In this document: positions 41,358-50,418 of the stretch, in pieces
How positions within the stretch are numbered: position 1 is the first letter of the stretch
Layout of the letters: every line of letters starts with the position of its first letter
Source: Hoeflea_A sp963921345
GTDB lineage: Bacteria > Pseudomonadota > Alphaproteobacteria > Rhizobiales > Rhizobiaceae
Length of the DNA stretch: 64,000 bases
Assembly (NCBI GenBank): GCA_963921345.3
Contig: CAWUFE020000007.1
Location: forward strand, 1,364,001 to 1,428,000
Direction of reading: 5' to 3'
Translations under genes and position numbers: made by a program
Notes under the pieces: model-generated
What the model was told of the DNA's origin: nothing
Database searches by the model: none
Seen by the model: the letters and a program-made list of their open reading frames with translations, nothing else

Positions 41358-42266
41358 ATGAGATCAGCGCTTTTAGCAGTGGGACTGACGGTCCTGTCGG
41401 CGACGGCCGCGCTCGCCCAGGATGTGACCGTTGTGACCCCTTATCTGGCCCAGCCGGGCACGCAAATGTATCTGGAGGGCTTCGAAGCCAAGGCGGGGGA
41501 GTATGGCTGGAACGTCAATGTCATCGATACGGCCGGTGACGTCGCCGCGGTGATTTCACGCATCGAGGACGCCGTCACCCAGAAGGCCGACGCGATCGTC
41601 ATCAATGTCGATCCGGCCCAGATCGCCGCCGGACTTCAAGCCGCCGCGGACGCCGATATCCCGGTCATCGGCATGGATTCGGGCGCCGATCCGCTGCTCT
41701 ACACAAACGTTACGTCGAACGGCTACGCCATGGCCGCCGAGACGGCCGTCTATGTCGCCAACCGCATCGAAGGCAAGGGCAACATTGTAATGTTCGTCTT
41801 CGACGCGTTCCCGCCGGTTCAGATTCGCGGCGTCATCGCCGACGCCGTCTTCGGCAACTATCCGGACATCGATGTCATCGACCGGATCACACCGGACGTG
41901 CAGGACGGCGGCATCGCCGACAGCCGGGCCAAGATGGAAGCCGTTCTGGCAGCCAACCCCGAGCCCGGCAGCATCGCCGCCGTCTGGGCCGCGTGGGATC
42001 AGCCGGCGTTGGGCGCCCTGCAGGCGATCGAAGACGCGGGACGCGCCGGTGAAGGCATCGTCATCGTCGGGATCGATGCCAACCCGCAGGCGCGCGACGC
42101 CATTGCCGCAGGAGGTAGTTTCGAAGCCTCCATCGCTCAGGATTTCGTCGGCATCGGTTCGGCCGTCGCCGATGCCGCCGCACGCGCCATCGCCGGCGAG
42201 GAAAGCCGTCAGGGCGTGATTTACGTTCCGACCAGGCTGATCACCACCGCCAACGTCAAGGACTGA
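41358..42266 (+). CDS. Sugar ABC transporter periplasmic binding protein (RbsB-like)
   Basis: A 302-residue protein of the ribose/galactose-binding type 1 family. A signal peptide is clear (MRSALLAVGLTVLSATAALA, cleaved before QD). The mature part has DVTVVTPYLAQPGTQMYLEG, AIVINVDPAQIAAGLQAA, PVIGMDSGAD, and GIVIVGIDANPQARDAIAAGG, the usual sugar-binding scaffold. ATG 41358 is five bases after AGGGAGG; a TTG just before it is a poor alternative. It pairs with the following ATPase and permease genes. Confidence 0.93.
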   Translation: MRSALLAVGLTVLSATAALAQDVTVVTPYLAQPGTQMYLEGFEAKAGEYGWNVNVIDTAGDVAAVISRIEDAVTQKADAIVINVDPAQIAAGLQAAADADIPVIGMDSGADPLLYTNVTSNGYAMAAETAVYVANRIEGKGNIVMFVFDAFPPVQIRGVIADAVFGNYPDIDVIDRITPDVQDGGIADSRAKMEAVLAANPEPGSIAAVWAAWDQPALGALQAIEDAGRAGEGIVIVGIDANPQARDAIAAGGSFEASIAQDFVGIGSAVADAAARAIAGEESRQGVIYVPTRLITTANVKD

Positions 42267-42318
42267 GCGGGTCTGTCGGCCGACGTCTGTCGGCCGTCGA
42301 CTTTTCGAGTAGACCGGC

Positions 42319-43827
42319 ATGTCGCCATTTCTCCAGTTCGACGGACTGACCAAACGCTACGGATCCGCCACGGTGCTGGAGGACGTTTCGATTGCGCTGG
42401 AGCGCGGGCGGGCCCACGCCCTAATGGGCGAAAACGGCGCCGGCAAATCGACCTTCATCAAACTCATTGCCGGCGTCGTTCCCGCCGACGCGATGACCGT
42501 GCGCAAGCAAGGCAAAGTAATTCCGATTGCGTCGGCGGCCGACGCCGCGGCAGCGGGATTTCGCTTCATCCACCAGGAGCTCAATATCGTGCCGCCGCTG
42601 TCGGTGGCGGAAAACACCCTGCTCGGCCACGACATTCCCCATCGGCTGGGCGTCTTCGTCAACTGGCGCGAGATGGCGCGTCGGGCGCAAGCCGCCCTGG
42701 CGGAACTGGGCATCGACCACATCGACGTACAGGTCCATGCAGGGGCGCTTGGCACCGGCGACCGCATGCTGATCAAGCTGGCTTCGGCGCTGGTCTCTCA
42801 TCCTGGCGAAGCCTGCCCCTGCCTCTACGTCCTGGACGAACCGACGGCAGCGCTCAACGAAACGGAAGTGGAGAAGCTGTTTGCGGTCGTTCAACGCCTC
42901 AAGTCCGAGGGCGCGGCAATCCTGTATGTATCGCACAGGATGGGAGAGATCATGCAGATCTGCGACGACGTCACGGTGCTTCGAAATGGCCGGCATGTCA
43001 GGACGGCGGCGGTCTACGAGACCAATCGCGAGGAGATCATCCTGGACATGACCGGCCGGGACATCGACCACGGATATCCGCGCCGCGAGACCGAAATCGG
43101 CGACACGGTGGTCTGCCAAACCAACGGCATTGCGACGCGCAGGCTGACGGGAATCGAGCTGGACCTTCGCAAAGGCGAAATCCTTGGGGTCGGCGGTCTC
43201 GCCGGTGCGGGACAGACCGAAGTTCTCGACCTGTTTCTTGGGCGCGAGCGTCCGCTTCTGGGCAGCGCGTCGCTCGACGGCCGGCCACTGCCGACGTCGC
43301 CGTCTGAAGCCTGGGATCGCGGTGTTGCCTATGTCCCGCAGGAGCGCCGTTCGCAGGGTCTGATGATGAGAATGGGAGTGCGTCCCAACGCTCTGCTCCC
43401 GCATCTGACCGGCCTGGTTGCCCATCTGCGGCGTGAGAGAGCGTCGACCCGCGAACTCGCCCGGCTTGTCGGGCTGAAATATGAGGGTCCGGAACAATCG
43501 GTCTGGCAGCTTTCCGGCGGCAATCAGCAAAAGGTGGTGTTCGCCCGGGCACTCGCCGGACGGCCGCGGCTGCTGCTACTCGACGAACCGACGCGGGGCG
43601 TCGACATCGGCGCGAAATTCGAGATTTACGGATTGATGCGCCGGCTGAGTGCGGAAGGCTGCAGCATCATCCTGTCGTCCAGCGATCTGCCGGAGCTGTT
43701 AGGCATGTGCGACCGCATCATGATCCTTCACGATGGACGCCAGGCCGATCTCCTCGATCCGAAGCGCCTGCAGCCGAGCGACCTGCTGGGCGCCTTCTAC
43801 GCCCAACCGAGCGCGAGGTCGGCATGA
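42319..43827 (+). CDS. Sugar ABC transporter ATP-binding protein with two ATPase domains (RbsA/MglA-like)
   Basis: A 502-residue duplicated ATPase. The first half has GENGAGKSTFIKLIAG and a Walker B in CLYVLDEPTAALNETE. The second half has a non-canonical Walker A (GGLAGAGQTEVLDL), signature QLSGGNQQKVVFARAL and LLLLDEPTRGVDIGAK. This asymmetry is normal in CUT2-family transporters. It ends with a 4-bp ATGA overlap into the permease gene. Confidence 0.94.
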   Translation: MSPFLQFDGLTKRYGSATVLEDVSIALERGRAHALMGENGAGKSTFIKLIAGVVPADAMTVRKQGKVIPIASAADAAAAGFRFIHQELNIVPPLSVAENTLLGHDIPHRLGVFVNWREMARRAQAALAELGIDHIDVQVHAGALGTGDRMLIKLASALVSHPGEACPCLYVLDEPTAALNETEVEKLFAVVQRLKSEGAAILYVSHRMGEIMQICDDVTVLRNGRHVRTAAVYETNREEIILDMTGRDIDHGYPRRETEIGDTVVCQTNGIATRRLTGIELDLRKGEILGVGGLAGAGQTEVLDLFLGRERPLLGSASLDGRPLPTSPSEAWDRGVAYVPQERRSQGLMMRMGVRPNALLPHLTGLVAHLRRERASTRELARLVGLKYEGPEQSVWQLSGGNQQKVVFARALAGRPRLLLLDEPTRGVDIGAKFEIYGLMRRLSAEGCSIILSSSDLPELLGMCDRIMILHDGRQADLLDPKRLQPSDLLGAFYAQPSARSA

Positions 43828-44783
43828 CGGCCACACTGCGCCAGCTCGGCACGCTTATCGGCCTGTGCCTCATCGTCCTGTTCTTCGCCATCCAGCTGCC
43901 CGATACGTTTCTGAGCGCCAGAAACATCCTCAACGTCACTCAGCAGATATCGATGCTGGCAGTCATCGCCTTCGCCATGACGGTTGTCATGGTCATGAAC
44001 GACTTCGACCTGTCGGTCGGATCCATGGCGAGCCTAGCGGGTGTCGTGGCCGCGGTTCTGTTTGCGGCCGGCTATCCGGTCTATGTCGGCGTCGCCGCGG
44101 CATTGGCCGTGGGTCTGGTCGGCGGGGTCTTCAACGGCTTTCTGGTGGCGGTGATCGGCATTCTGCCTTTTGTGGCAACGCTGGGAACGCTGACGATCTT
44201 CAGCGGCCTCGCTTTTTTCATCAGTGGCGGTCGGACAATCTTCGGTCGCGACATCCCGGCGGAGTTTTCAGGGTTCGCGCGCTCCGGGATTCCCCTCGAT
44301 GCGATCGGCCTCGAAGCGCTGAGGCTCCCGGCGCTGACCCTGTCGGCGCTGGTCGTGCTCGTCGTGGTCTGGGTGACCTTGGAACAGACGACCTACGGGC
44401 GCCGCCTCTACGCCATCGGCGGCAATATCGAGGCGGCACGGCTTGCCGGTATCAGGGTGCGGCTATTGCGGCTCAGCGCCTTCGCGGTGACCGGCCTCGG
44501 CGCCGCTGTCGCCGGACTGATGTATGCCAGCCGCGTTGCTTCCGCCAATCCGACACAAGGTGCTGGCCTGATGCTGGATGCGATTGCCGCCGTGTTTCTG
44601 GGCATGACCATGGGCAAAGAAGGCGAGCCGAGGGTGCTCGCGACCCTGGTCGGTGTCCTGATCCTCGGCGTACTCGACAACGGACTGACCCAGATGAAGG
44701 TCGATTCCTATATCCGCGAGATGTTGATCGGCGCCATCGTCATCATCGCGGTGGCGACGTCTTCGCTTGGCCGGCGCAACTAG
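43824..44783 (+). CDS. Sugar ABC transporter permease (RbsC-like)
   Basis: A 319-residue protein with eight or more hydrophobic helices from LIGLCLIVLFFAIQL onward. MNDFDLSVGSMASLAGVVAA and YGRRLYAIGGNIEAARLAGI are signature stretches of the CUT2 permease family, and VFLGMTMGKEGEP matches the conserved C-terminal loop. The ATG overlaps the stop of the ATPase gene. The frame is open 39 codons further upstream, inside the ATPase gene, without membrane-protein character. Confidence 0.93.
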   Translation: MTATLRQLGTLIGLCLIVLFFAIQLPDTFLSARNILNVTQQISMLAVIAFAMTVVMVMNDFDLSVGSMASLAGVVAAVLFAAGYPVYVGVAAALAVGLVGGVFNGFLVAVIGILPFVATLGTLTIFSGLAFFISGGRTIFGRDIPAEFSGFARSGIPLDAIGLEALRLPALTLSALVVLVVVWVTLEQTTYGRRLYAIGGNIEAARLAGIRVRLLRLSAFAVTGLGAAVAGLMYASRVASANPTQGAGLMLDAIAAVFLGMTMGKEGEPRVLATLVGVLILGVLDNGLTQMKVDSYIREMLIGAIVIIAVATSSLGRRN

Positions 44784-44816
44784 GGCGTGGATCCATTGAC
44801 GCGGAACAAGTCAAAA

Positions 44817-45443
44817 ATGTTGCGACTGGATCGAGCGTATTCGGCCGTTCTATTCGATATGGATGGAACGCTCCTGGATTCCCGCATGGTGATCGGGCGC
44901 GTCTTGACGGACTGGGCGGTTGCCAACGAACTCGACCCGATTGCCTTGATTGCAGCTTCGCATAGCCGAAGGACAATCGACGTCGTTCGAGACTTTGCGA
45001 AGGCCGGCACGGATTGCGAAGCCGAGGCCGCCGGAATTGAGGCGGCCGAAGCCGCCGATGTCTGCGGTATCGTGGCAATCCCGGGGGCTGCCGATCTGTT
45101 GAGCCGATTGCCGCCAAGCCGTTGGGCCATCGTGACGTCTGCTGGCCGTGAACTCGCGGTGCGCCGGTTGGCCGCAGCCGGCCTGCCGGTTCCCGAAGTG
45201 CTGGTGACCGCGGAAGATATCGAACACGGCAAACCCGATCCTTCCGGTTTCATCCTGGCTGCGAAAAAGCTCGGAACGCAAGCCGAACAATGCCTGGTCT
45301 TCGAAGACGCACCTGCCGGTATCCAAGCGGGACTGAATGCCGGAAGCGACGTGATTGCGATAGGCTTCGCCAGTCCGGAAGATACGGAACCTGCTTGTCC
45401 GCTGATACCGAATTTCCGAGCAATCGAATTCAGATTGAACTGA
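44817..45443 (+). CDS. HAD-superfamily sugar phosphatase
   Basis: A 208-residue HAD hydrolase. Motif I is AVLFDMDGTLLDS (nucleophile Asp), motif II is WAIVTSAGRELA, motif III Lys is in EDIEHGKPDPSGFILAAKKL and motif IV is LVFEDAPAGIQAG. It closely resembles small sugar-phosphate phosphatases (beta-phosphoglucomutase/DOG-like). ATG 44817 is chosen; a GTG at 44787 is possible. It closes the sugar operon 33 bp after the permease gene and probably dephosphorylates a pathway sugar phosphate. Confidence 0.87.
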   Translation: MLRLDRAYSAVLFDMDGTLLDSRMVIGRVLTDWAVANELDPIALIAASHSRRTIDVVRDFAKAGTDCEAEAAGIEAAEAADVCGIVAIPGAADLLSRLPPSRWAIVTSAGRELAVRRLAAAGLPVPEVLVTAEDIEHGKPDPSGFILAAKKLGTQAEQCLVFEDAPAGIQAGLNAGSDVIAIGFASPEDTEPACPLIPNFRAIEFRLN

Positions 45444-45464
45444 AATTCGGAGTGCAGCTGATAC

Positions 45465-45929
45465 CTAACGCGACGAATTCGCCTCCGGTTCGTCGGCTTC
45501 GCCCGGCGGAACGAAGTTCCCGCACAACCAGAGCGAAGCTTCCGCCGCCTCGGCGACCGTTGCGAAGGTAAAGATGCCTTCGTCCGGATTGCCGCCCGTG
45601 AAATGCAGGTGAAGCGTCCGGTCGTTGTCCGCCGCGTCCACCAGCAGGTCGCCCGGTTTGAGCAGGCTGACGGACGTGTGGTGGGGTGTCACCCGGACCA
45701 GGCCAACCGTTCCGTCGGCGATTCGCAAAAGGGCTCCTGTTCGGTCCTCGGTGTGGAGGATGTCGCGAATCGGCCGATCCGGATAGGCGTTCGAGAACGC
45801 AACCAGAACCGCGCCCGTGTCCTCGTTGTCGGGTATCTCATCCGCGCGATAGCGCATCGACCTCAAGTAACCGTAGATACCGGCACCGGCCAAAACCGTG
45901 AGGGCCAATAGCCAAAATCCGATGTTCAC
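45465..45929 (-). CDS. Membrane-anchored protein of unknown function
   Basis: A 154-residue protein. One N-terminal transmembrane helix (IGFWLLALTVLAGAGIYGYL) is followed by a soluble domain of mixed strands (AVLVAFSNAYPDRPIRDIL, TVGLVRVTPHHTSVSLLKPG, LHLHFTGGNPDEGIFTFATV). No family is recognised. It lies downstream of the NDUFAF6-like gene on the same strand and converges on the sugar operon. Confidence 0.6.
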   Translation of the reverse strand: MNIGFWLLALTVLAGAGIYGYLRSMRYRADEIPDNEDTGAVLVAFSNAYPDRPIRDILHTEDRTGALLRIADGTVGLVRVTPHHTSVSLLKPGDLLVDAADNDRTLHLHFTGGNPDEGIFTFATVAEAAEASLWLCGNFVPPGEADEPEANSSR

Positions 45930-46001
45930 GGGCGCTCCTGATTCGCCAGCAACAAATCTGCCCGACCACTATGGCGATGGAATTCCCTCGGTGCAAACCG
46001 A

Positions 46002-46841
46002 TCAGAGCCGGCCCCTGCGCGCCGCATTCCAGAAGCGGATCTGACGGCGCCATTGCGGAATCAGAGGAGGCTGTTCGAACATCGAAGGCCCCAATGTCTC
46101 GGCACGGTCGAACACCATTGATGCGGTTGCCACGGGGAGAAATGCCGCGAAGCAGGCCGGGGCGACCGCCTCGCTTCGTGCCAGGCTCAGATGCTCCCGA
46201 CCAAGCGATACGAAGGCCGACAGAGCCCGTTCCAGAGCGGCTGCGTCGCGGCCAGCCAGAAAAGCGTCCCGGTCGAGCCCTGCCGCCGCGAGAATTTCGC
46301 CCGGAACATAGACCTGCCCTCGGGCACGGTGGACCGGCAGCAGCAGCAGCAACCCGGCGACCAGTTGCGCCACGCCCGCATGGCCGGCCGCGGTGGCGGC
46401 GGCAGCACTTTTGTCGGCATCGAGGATCTGCGCCACCAACTGGATGACGGCAGAGGCTGTTTCTCCCGCATATCCCTCGAACGTATTGCGGTCCGGCATC
46501 GGGTCGTCATAGAGGTCGAACTGCCGGGCCTCGATCAGATCGACAAGGATCTGGCGTGGCAATCGGCCGTCATCGACGGCCTGCATCAGCGCTGCGGCGA
46601 CCGGGTGGCCGATGGCATCGCCATGTGCTTCACCGATGATCATGTCCTTCCACCACTGCATGCGGACCTCGCCCATCATCGGCTCTGTGACGAGATCCCG
46701 GATGCGGGCGATTTCCAGGTTGAAGGCATAGAGGGCGGCAACGGATCCGCGGGCGCCGTCGGGTGTCAGCAGAGCGCAGAGGTACCGATCCCGATCGCCC
46801 TCGCGCAGCAAGGACAGGCAGGCCTGCTGGTTCTCGTCCAT
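46002..46841 (-). CDS. Squalene/phytoene-synthase-like protein, probable NDUFAF6 homologue (complex I assembly)
   Basis: A 279-residue all-helical protein of the trans-isoprenyl-diphosphate synthase fold. The synthase Asp-rich motifs are degenerate: RIRDLVTEPMMGEVRMQWWKD replaces the first DxxxD, and LPVHRARGQVYVPGE lacks the aspartates of the second. In mitochondria the equivalent degenerate protein NDUFAF6 assists complex I assembly, and here the gene next to it is an NDUFAF3 homologue. A terpenoid synthase role is therefore unlikely. ATG 46841 is chosen; the frame upstream overlaps the neighbouring gene. Confidence 0.75.
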   Translation of the reverse strand: MDENQQACLSLLREGDRDRYLCALLTPDGARGSVAALYAFNLEIARIRDLVTEPMMGEVRMQWWKDMIIGEAHGDAIGHPVAAALMQAVDDGRLPRQILVDLIEARQFDLYDDPMPDRNTFEGYAGETASAVIQLVAQILDADKSAAAATAAGHAGVAQLVAGLLLLLPVHRARGQVYVPGEILAAAGLDRDAFLAGRDAAALERALSAFVSLGREHLSLARSEAVAPACFAAFLPVATASMVFDRAETLGPSMFEQPPLIPQWRRQIRFWNAARRGRL

Positions 46842-46849
46842 CGCAGCGT

Positions 46850-47236
46850 TCAGACGGCAATCAGGGCGGCCGCAACCGCACGCGATTCCGCCAGCATGAC
46901 GTTGTATGTGCGCACCGCGGCGCCGGTGCTCATCGGATCGGAAATGATGCCAGCCTCGCGCAGCTTCGCCCTCAGATCCGAAGAGAGCAAACGGATTTCG
47001 GTGCCCGTGCCCACCAGCAGCACCTCGATATCCTTGGCCTCGTCGAACACGCGGCGCAGCGCCGCCTGATCGATCGCATCGCCCTCGACCGCCTCCCAGC
47101 CGTGTATGCCGGACGGCAGGCAAAGCAGCGAACCGCGATGCGACATGTCGGCAAAACGGAAACCGCCGTCGCCATAGGCATCGATCGGAGCCCGGTCCGG
47201 AAAATGTGCGTCGCGGATCTCGATGCCCTTGCGCAT
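46850..47236 (-). CDS. Mth938-domain (DUF498/NDUFAF3-like) protein
   Basis: A 128-residue single-domain protein: IEIRDAHFPDRAPIDAYGDG, SLLCLPSGIHGWEA, EVLLVGTGTEIRLLSSDLRA and GIISDPMSTGAAVRTYNVML. These are the Mth938-like fold found in human NDUFAF3, a complex I assembly factor. It lies 4 bp downstream of secDF and 8 bp upstream of the squalene-synthase-like gene, so all three are probably co-transcribed from yajC. Confidence 0.85.
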   Translation of the reverse strand: MRKGIEIRDAHFPDRAPIDAYGDGGFRFADMSHRGSLLCLPSGIHGWEAVEGDAIDQAALRRVFDEAKDIEVLLVGTGTEIRLLSSDLRAKLREAGIISDPMSTGAAVRTYNVMLAESRAVAAALIAV

Positions 47237-47240
47237 CGCT

Positions 47241-49811
47241 CTAGGTCACCCCGGGCACCTGCCCCGTGTCTTCCTTCTCGCCGTCATCGGGTTTTTCGAT
47301 CCCGGCCCGGAACGTCTCGCCGCGCAGCTTGAACAGGATCAGCACCGGCGCGGCGATGAAGATCGACGAATAGGTACCGACGATCACGCCGAAGATCATG
47401 GCAAAGGTAAAGGACCGGATCACCTCGCCGCCGAAGATGAACAGCGACAGCAACGCCAGCAAGGTGGTTACCGATGTCAGCACGGTTCGTGACAGCATCT
47501 GGTTGATCGACAGATCGAGCAGTTCCGTCAGCGGCATCTTCTTGTATCGTCGTAAATTCTCGCGCACCCGGTCGTAGACGACCACCGTGTCGTTGAGCGA
47601 GTAGCCGACAATGGTCAGCACGGCCGCGATACTGGATAGATTGAACTCCACCTGGGTGATGACGAACATGCCGATCGTGAGCACCACATCGTTGACGGTG
47701 GCGATGATCGCTCCGATAGCAAACTGCCATTCGAAGCGGAACCAGATATAGATCAGGATGGCGAACAGCGAGGCCAGCACCGCGATGGTGCCCGCTCGCG
47801 CCAGTTCTCCTGACACGGTTGGTCCGACCACCTCGACACGCCGCACCGTGTAGTCGCTTTCGAGATCGCTTCGGACCTTGGCGATGACCGACTGTTCCGC
47901 ATTGTCGCCGCCGCCCTGGGCCTGAACGCGGATCAGCACTTCCTGCGGCGAGCCGAACTCCTGGACCTGCACGTCGCCGAGATTGAGATTGGACAGACGC
48001 GATCGGATGTCGCCGATATCGGCGTCCCCTTGCTTTGCCTGCACCTCGATGATCGATCCGCCCTTGAAATCGATGCCATAGTTCATGCCGACCGTGGCAA
48101 ACAGCACCAGCGATGCGATGGCCGCGGCAGCCGAGAACAGGAAGGTCACGCGCCGCAACCACATGAACTTGTAGCGGGCCTTGGTGAAGAGGTCCGACAT
48201 CAGCCCCTGCGGGAGCGCTTTCGGACGCTGGCGGCGCACCCATTCGGCGATCATCCAGCGGGTGATGGTGAAAGCCGTGAACACGGTGGTGACGATACCG
48301 ATAGCCAGCGTCACGGCGAAGCCGCGAACCGGTCCGGAGCCGAGATAGAACAGGATAACCGCCGCAATCAACGTGGTGATGTTGGCGTCAAGAATGGTAC
48401 CGAAAGCACGCTGGAAGCCGGCGTCGATTGCCTGTATGAGCGACCGCCCTCCGCGTCGCTCCTCCTTGATGCGTTCGTAGATGAGCACGTTGGAGTCGAC
48501 CGCCATACCGATGGTCAGCACGATACCGGCGATGCCGGGCAAGGTCAGCGTCGCGCCGATCAGCGACAGGACGGCGATGATCAGGACAACGTTGATGATC
48601 AGCGCCAGGTTGGCGATGAAGCCGAGGAAACCATAGGCAACGAAGATGAAGGCAACGACCAGGATCGCGCCGATGATTCCGGCGGTCTCGCCGGCGGCGA
48701 TGGAGTCGGCTCCGAGACCCGGCCCGACAGTCCGTTCCTCAATGACCGTCATGGTCGCCGGCAGCGCGCCCGCACGCAGCAGCACCGCCAGATCGTTGGC
48801 GCTTTCGACGGTGAAATTGCCGGAAATCTGGCCCGATCCGCCAAGGATCGGCTCGTTGATCACCGGCGCCGAAATGACCTGATTGTCGAGGACGATGGCA
48901 AACGGGAAGCCGACATTCTGCTGCGTCACCTGGCCGAAGCGCTGGGCGCCCTTGGTGTCGAAGCGGAAGGTCACGATCGGCTCGTTGGTCCGCTGGTCGA
49001 AACCGGCCTGGGCATCGACGAGATTTTCGCCCGACACCAGTTCGCGCCGCTGGATCAGATACGGGATAGGCGGATCGTCGGTGGAATAGAGGATCTCCGA
49101 TGTCGGCGGCGGCCGTCCGTTCAAAGCCTCCTCGACCGGCATGCTCCGGTCGACGAGACGGAAGGACAGCTTGGCCACCTGGTTGAGGATGCTCTTGAGC
49201 CGTTCCGGATCGTCGAAGCCCGGAACCTGCACGAGAATCCGATCGCTGCCCTGCCGCTGGATGACCGGCTCGGTCGTTCCGAGTTCGTCGACACGTCGAC
49301 GCACCACTTCGATCGACTGCGTGACGGCCGACGAGATACGGTGGTTGATCCCCTCCTCCGTCAGCGTGACCTGCAGCAGTCCCGGTTGCGGCTCGTCCAG
49401 CTCCGCTTCGCGAATGATGCCGCCGCCCAGCAGTCCGCCGGCAACCGGTTGGGTCAGTTCCGAAAGCAGTTCCTTGGCCCGTTCGACATTGGCCGAATCG
49501 CGGATCCGCACCTGGGCGGTCAGGTCGTTGCCCGACAACCCCGTGTAACCGATACCATCCTCACGCAGCAGCCGACGCATGTCGTCGACGACCGTCTCCA
49601 ACCTTTCCTTTTCGATATCGGCCCGTTCGACGCGCAGCAGGATGTGCGAGCCGCCCTGAAGGTCGAGACCCAACGTCAACTGCCGGTGCGGCAGCCAGTC
49701 GGGCAATTCGGCCAACTGCTGCTTGGTAAAGAGGTTGGGTGCCGCAAACACGATCCCGGCCAACACGGCGAGCCAGATCAGTACGGTCTTCCAGGTTGAG
49801 AAATAGAGCAT
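47241..49811 (-). CDS. secDF: SecDF fused protein-export membrane protein
   Basis: An 856-residue fusion of SecD and SecF, the RND-type subunits that use the proton gradient to assist Sec-dependent export. The SecD half has the QLTLGLDLQGGSHILLRVE start, the P1 periplasmic domain and AGIVLTIGMAVDSNVLIYERIKEE (split motif around helix 4). The SecF half starts near residue 560 and has GIDFKGGSIIEVQ and GYSLNDTVVVYDRVRENLR. Twelve transmembrane helices are expected. The fused form is common in Rhizobiales. It follows yajC by 86 bp. Confidence 0.96.
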   Translation of the reverse strand: MLYFSTWKTVLIWLAVLAGIVFAAPNLFTKQQLAELPDWLPHRQLTLGLDLQGGSHILLRVERADIEKERLETVVDDMRRLLREDGIGYTGLSGNDLTAQVRIRDSANVERAKELLSELTQPVAGGLLGGGIIREAELDEPQPGLLQVTLTEEGINHRISSAVTQSIEVVRRRVDELGTTEPVIQRQGSDRILVQVPGFDDPERLKSILNQVAKLSFRLVDRSMPVEEALNGRPPPTSEILYSTDDPPIPYLIQRRELVSGENLVDAQAGFDQRTNEPIVTFRFDTKGAQRFGQVTQQNVGFPFAIVLDNQVISAPVINEPILGGSGQISGNFTVESANDLAVLLRAGALPATMTVIEERTVGPGLGADSIAAGETAGIIGAILVVAFIFVAYGFLGFIANLALIINVVLIIAVLSLIGATLTLPGIAGIVLTIGMAVDSNVLIYERIKEERRGGRSLIQAIDAGFQRAFGTILDANITTLIAAVILFYLGSGPVRGFAVTLAIGIVTTVFTAFTITRWMIAEWVRRQRPKALPQGLMSDLFTKARYKFMWLRRVTFLFSAAAAIASLVLFATVGMNYGIDFKGGSIIEVQAKQGDADIGDIRSRLSNLNLGDVQVQEFGSPQEVLIRVQAQGGGDNAEQSVIAKVRSDLESDYTVRRVEVVGPTVSGELARAGTIAVLASLFAILIYIWFRFEWQFAIGAIIATVNDVVLTIGMFVITQVEFNLSSIAAVLTIVGYSLNDTVVVYDRVRENLRRYKKMPLTELLDLSINQMLSRTVLTSVTTLLALLSLFIFGGEVIRSFTFAMIFGVIVGTYSSIFIAAPVLILFKLRGETFRAGIEKPDDGEKEDTGQVPGVT

Positions 49812-49897
49812 CGAAATACCAGTTCGTCAGACGCAACCGCCCGAGGGCGATAAATCAGTATTCGGCGGCAATTTCATAAACCGCTGCCGCACGCGGC

Positions 49898-50239
49898 CTA
49901 CTTGCTGTTGGCCGCTTCCTTGACCGGTTCGCCCTTGACCTTGACATCGGCAAGCATGGATCTCACCACGCGGACCCGCAGCCCGTCGGCGATTTCGACT
50001 TCAACTTCGCTGTCATCGATCACCTTGGTCACTTTGCCCGTAATGCCGCCACCCGTCACCACCTGGTCGCCGCGGCGCACATTATTCAGCATTTCCTGAC
50101 GTTTCTTCATCTGCTGGCGCTGCGGCCGGATGATGAGGAAGTACATAATCACGAAAATGAGCACGAAAGGCATGATCGACACGAGAATGTCACCACCACC
50201 CCCGCCGGCGGCCTGGGCATATGCCGGAGTTACGAACAT
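49898..50239 (-). CDS. yajC: Preprotein translocase subunit YajC
   Basis: A 113-residue accessory subunit of the SecDF-YajC complex. One membrane helix (LVSIMPFVLIFVIMYFLII) is followed by RPQRQQMKKRQEMLNNVRRG and the KOW-like DQVVTGGGITGKVTKVID. It is divergent from the DUF815 ATPase gene and starts the secDF operon. Confidence 0.95.
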   Translation of the reverse strand: MFVTPAYAQAAGGGGGDILVSIMPFVLIFVIMYFLIIRPQRQQMKKRQEMLNNVRRGDQVVTGGGITGKVTKVIDDSEVEVEIADGLRVRVVRSMLADVKVKGEPVKEAANSK

Positions 50240-50418
50240 GTATGGGCTCCTTCAGGGAAATCGTCAGCTATCTGTCAGGGCAGGTAAAACCAGCCTTTTG
50301 GTGAGCGGAATATAGTGGTCGCGGCAGTTAATGCAACAAAAGAGACAGCTTACGGGCCCTTTTCGTTCGCCCGGTGGCATGCTACCGCACGCCGAACCGC
50401 AACGAAGGAGTGTGAGCC

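Noticed and set aside
46002..46841. Phytoene or squalene synthase
   Set aside because: Both catalytic Asp-rich motifs are degenerate and no carotenoid or hopanoid genes are near; the neighbour is an NDUFAF3 homologue.
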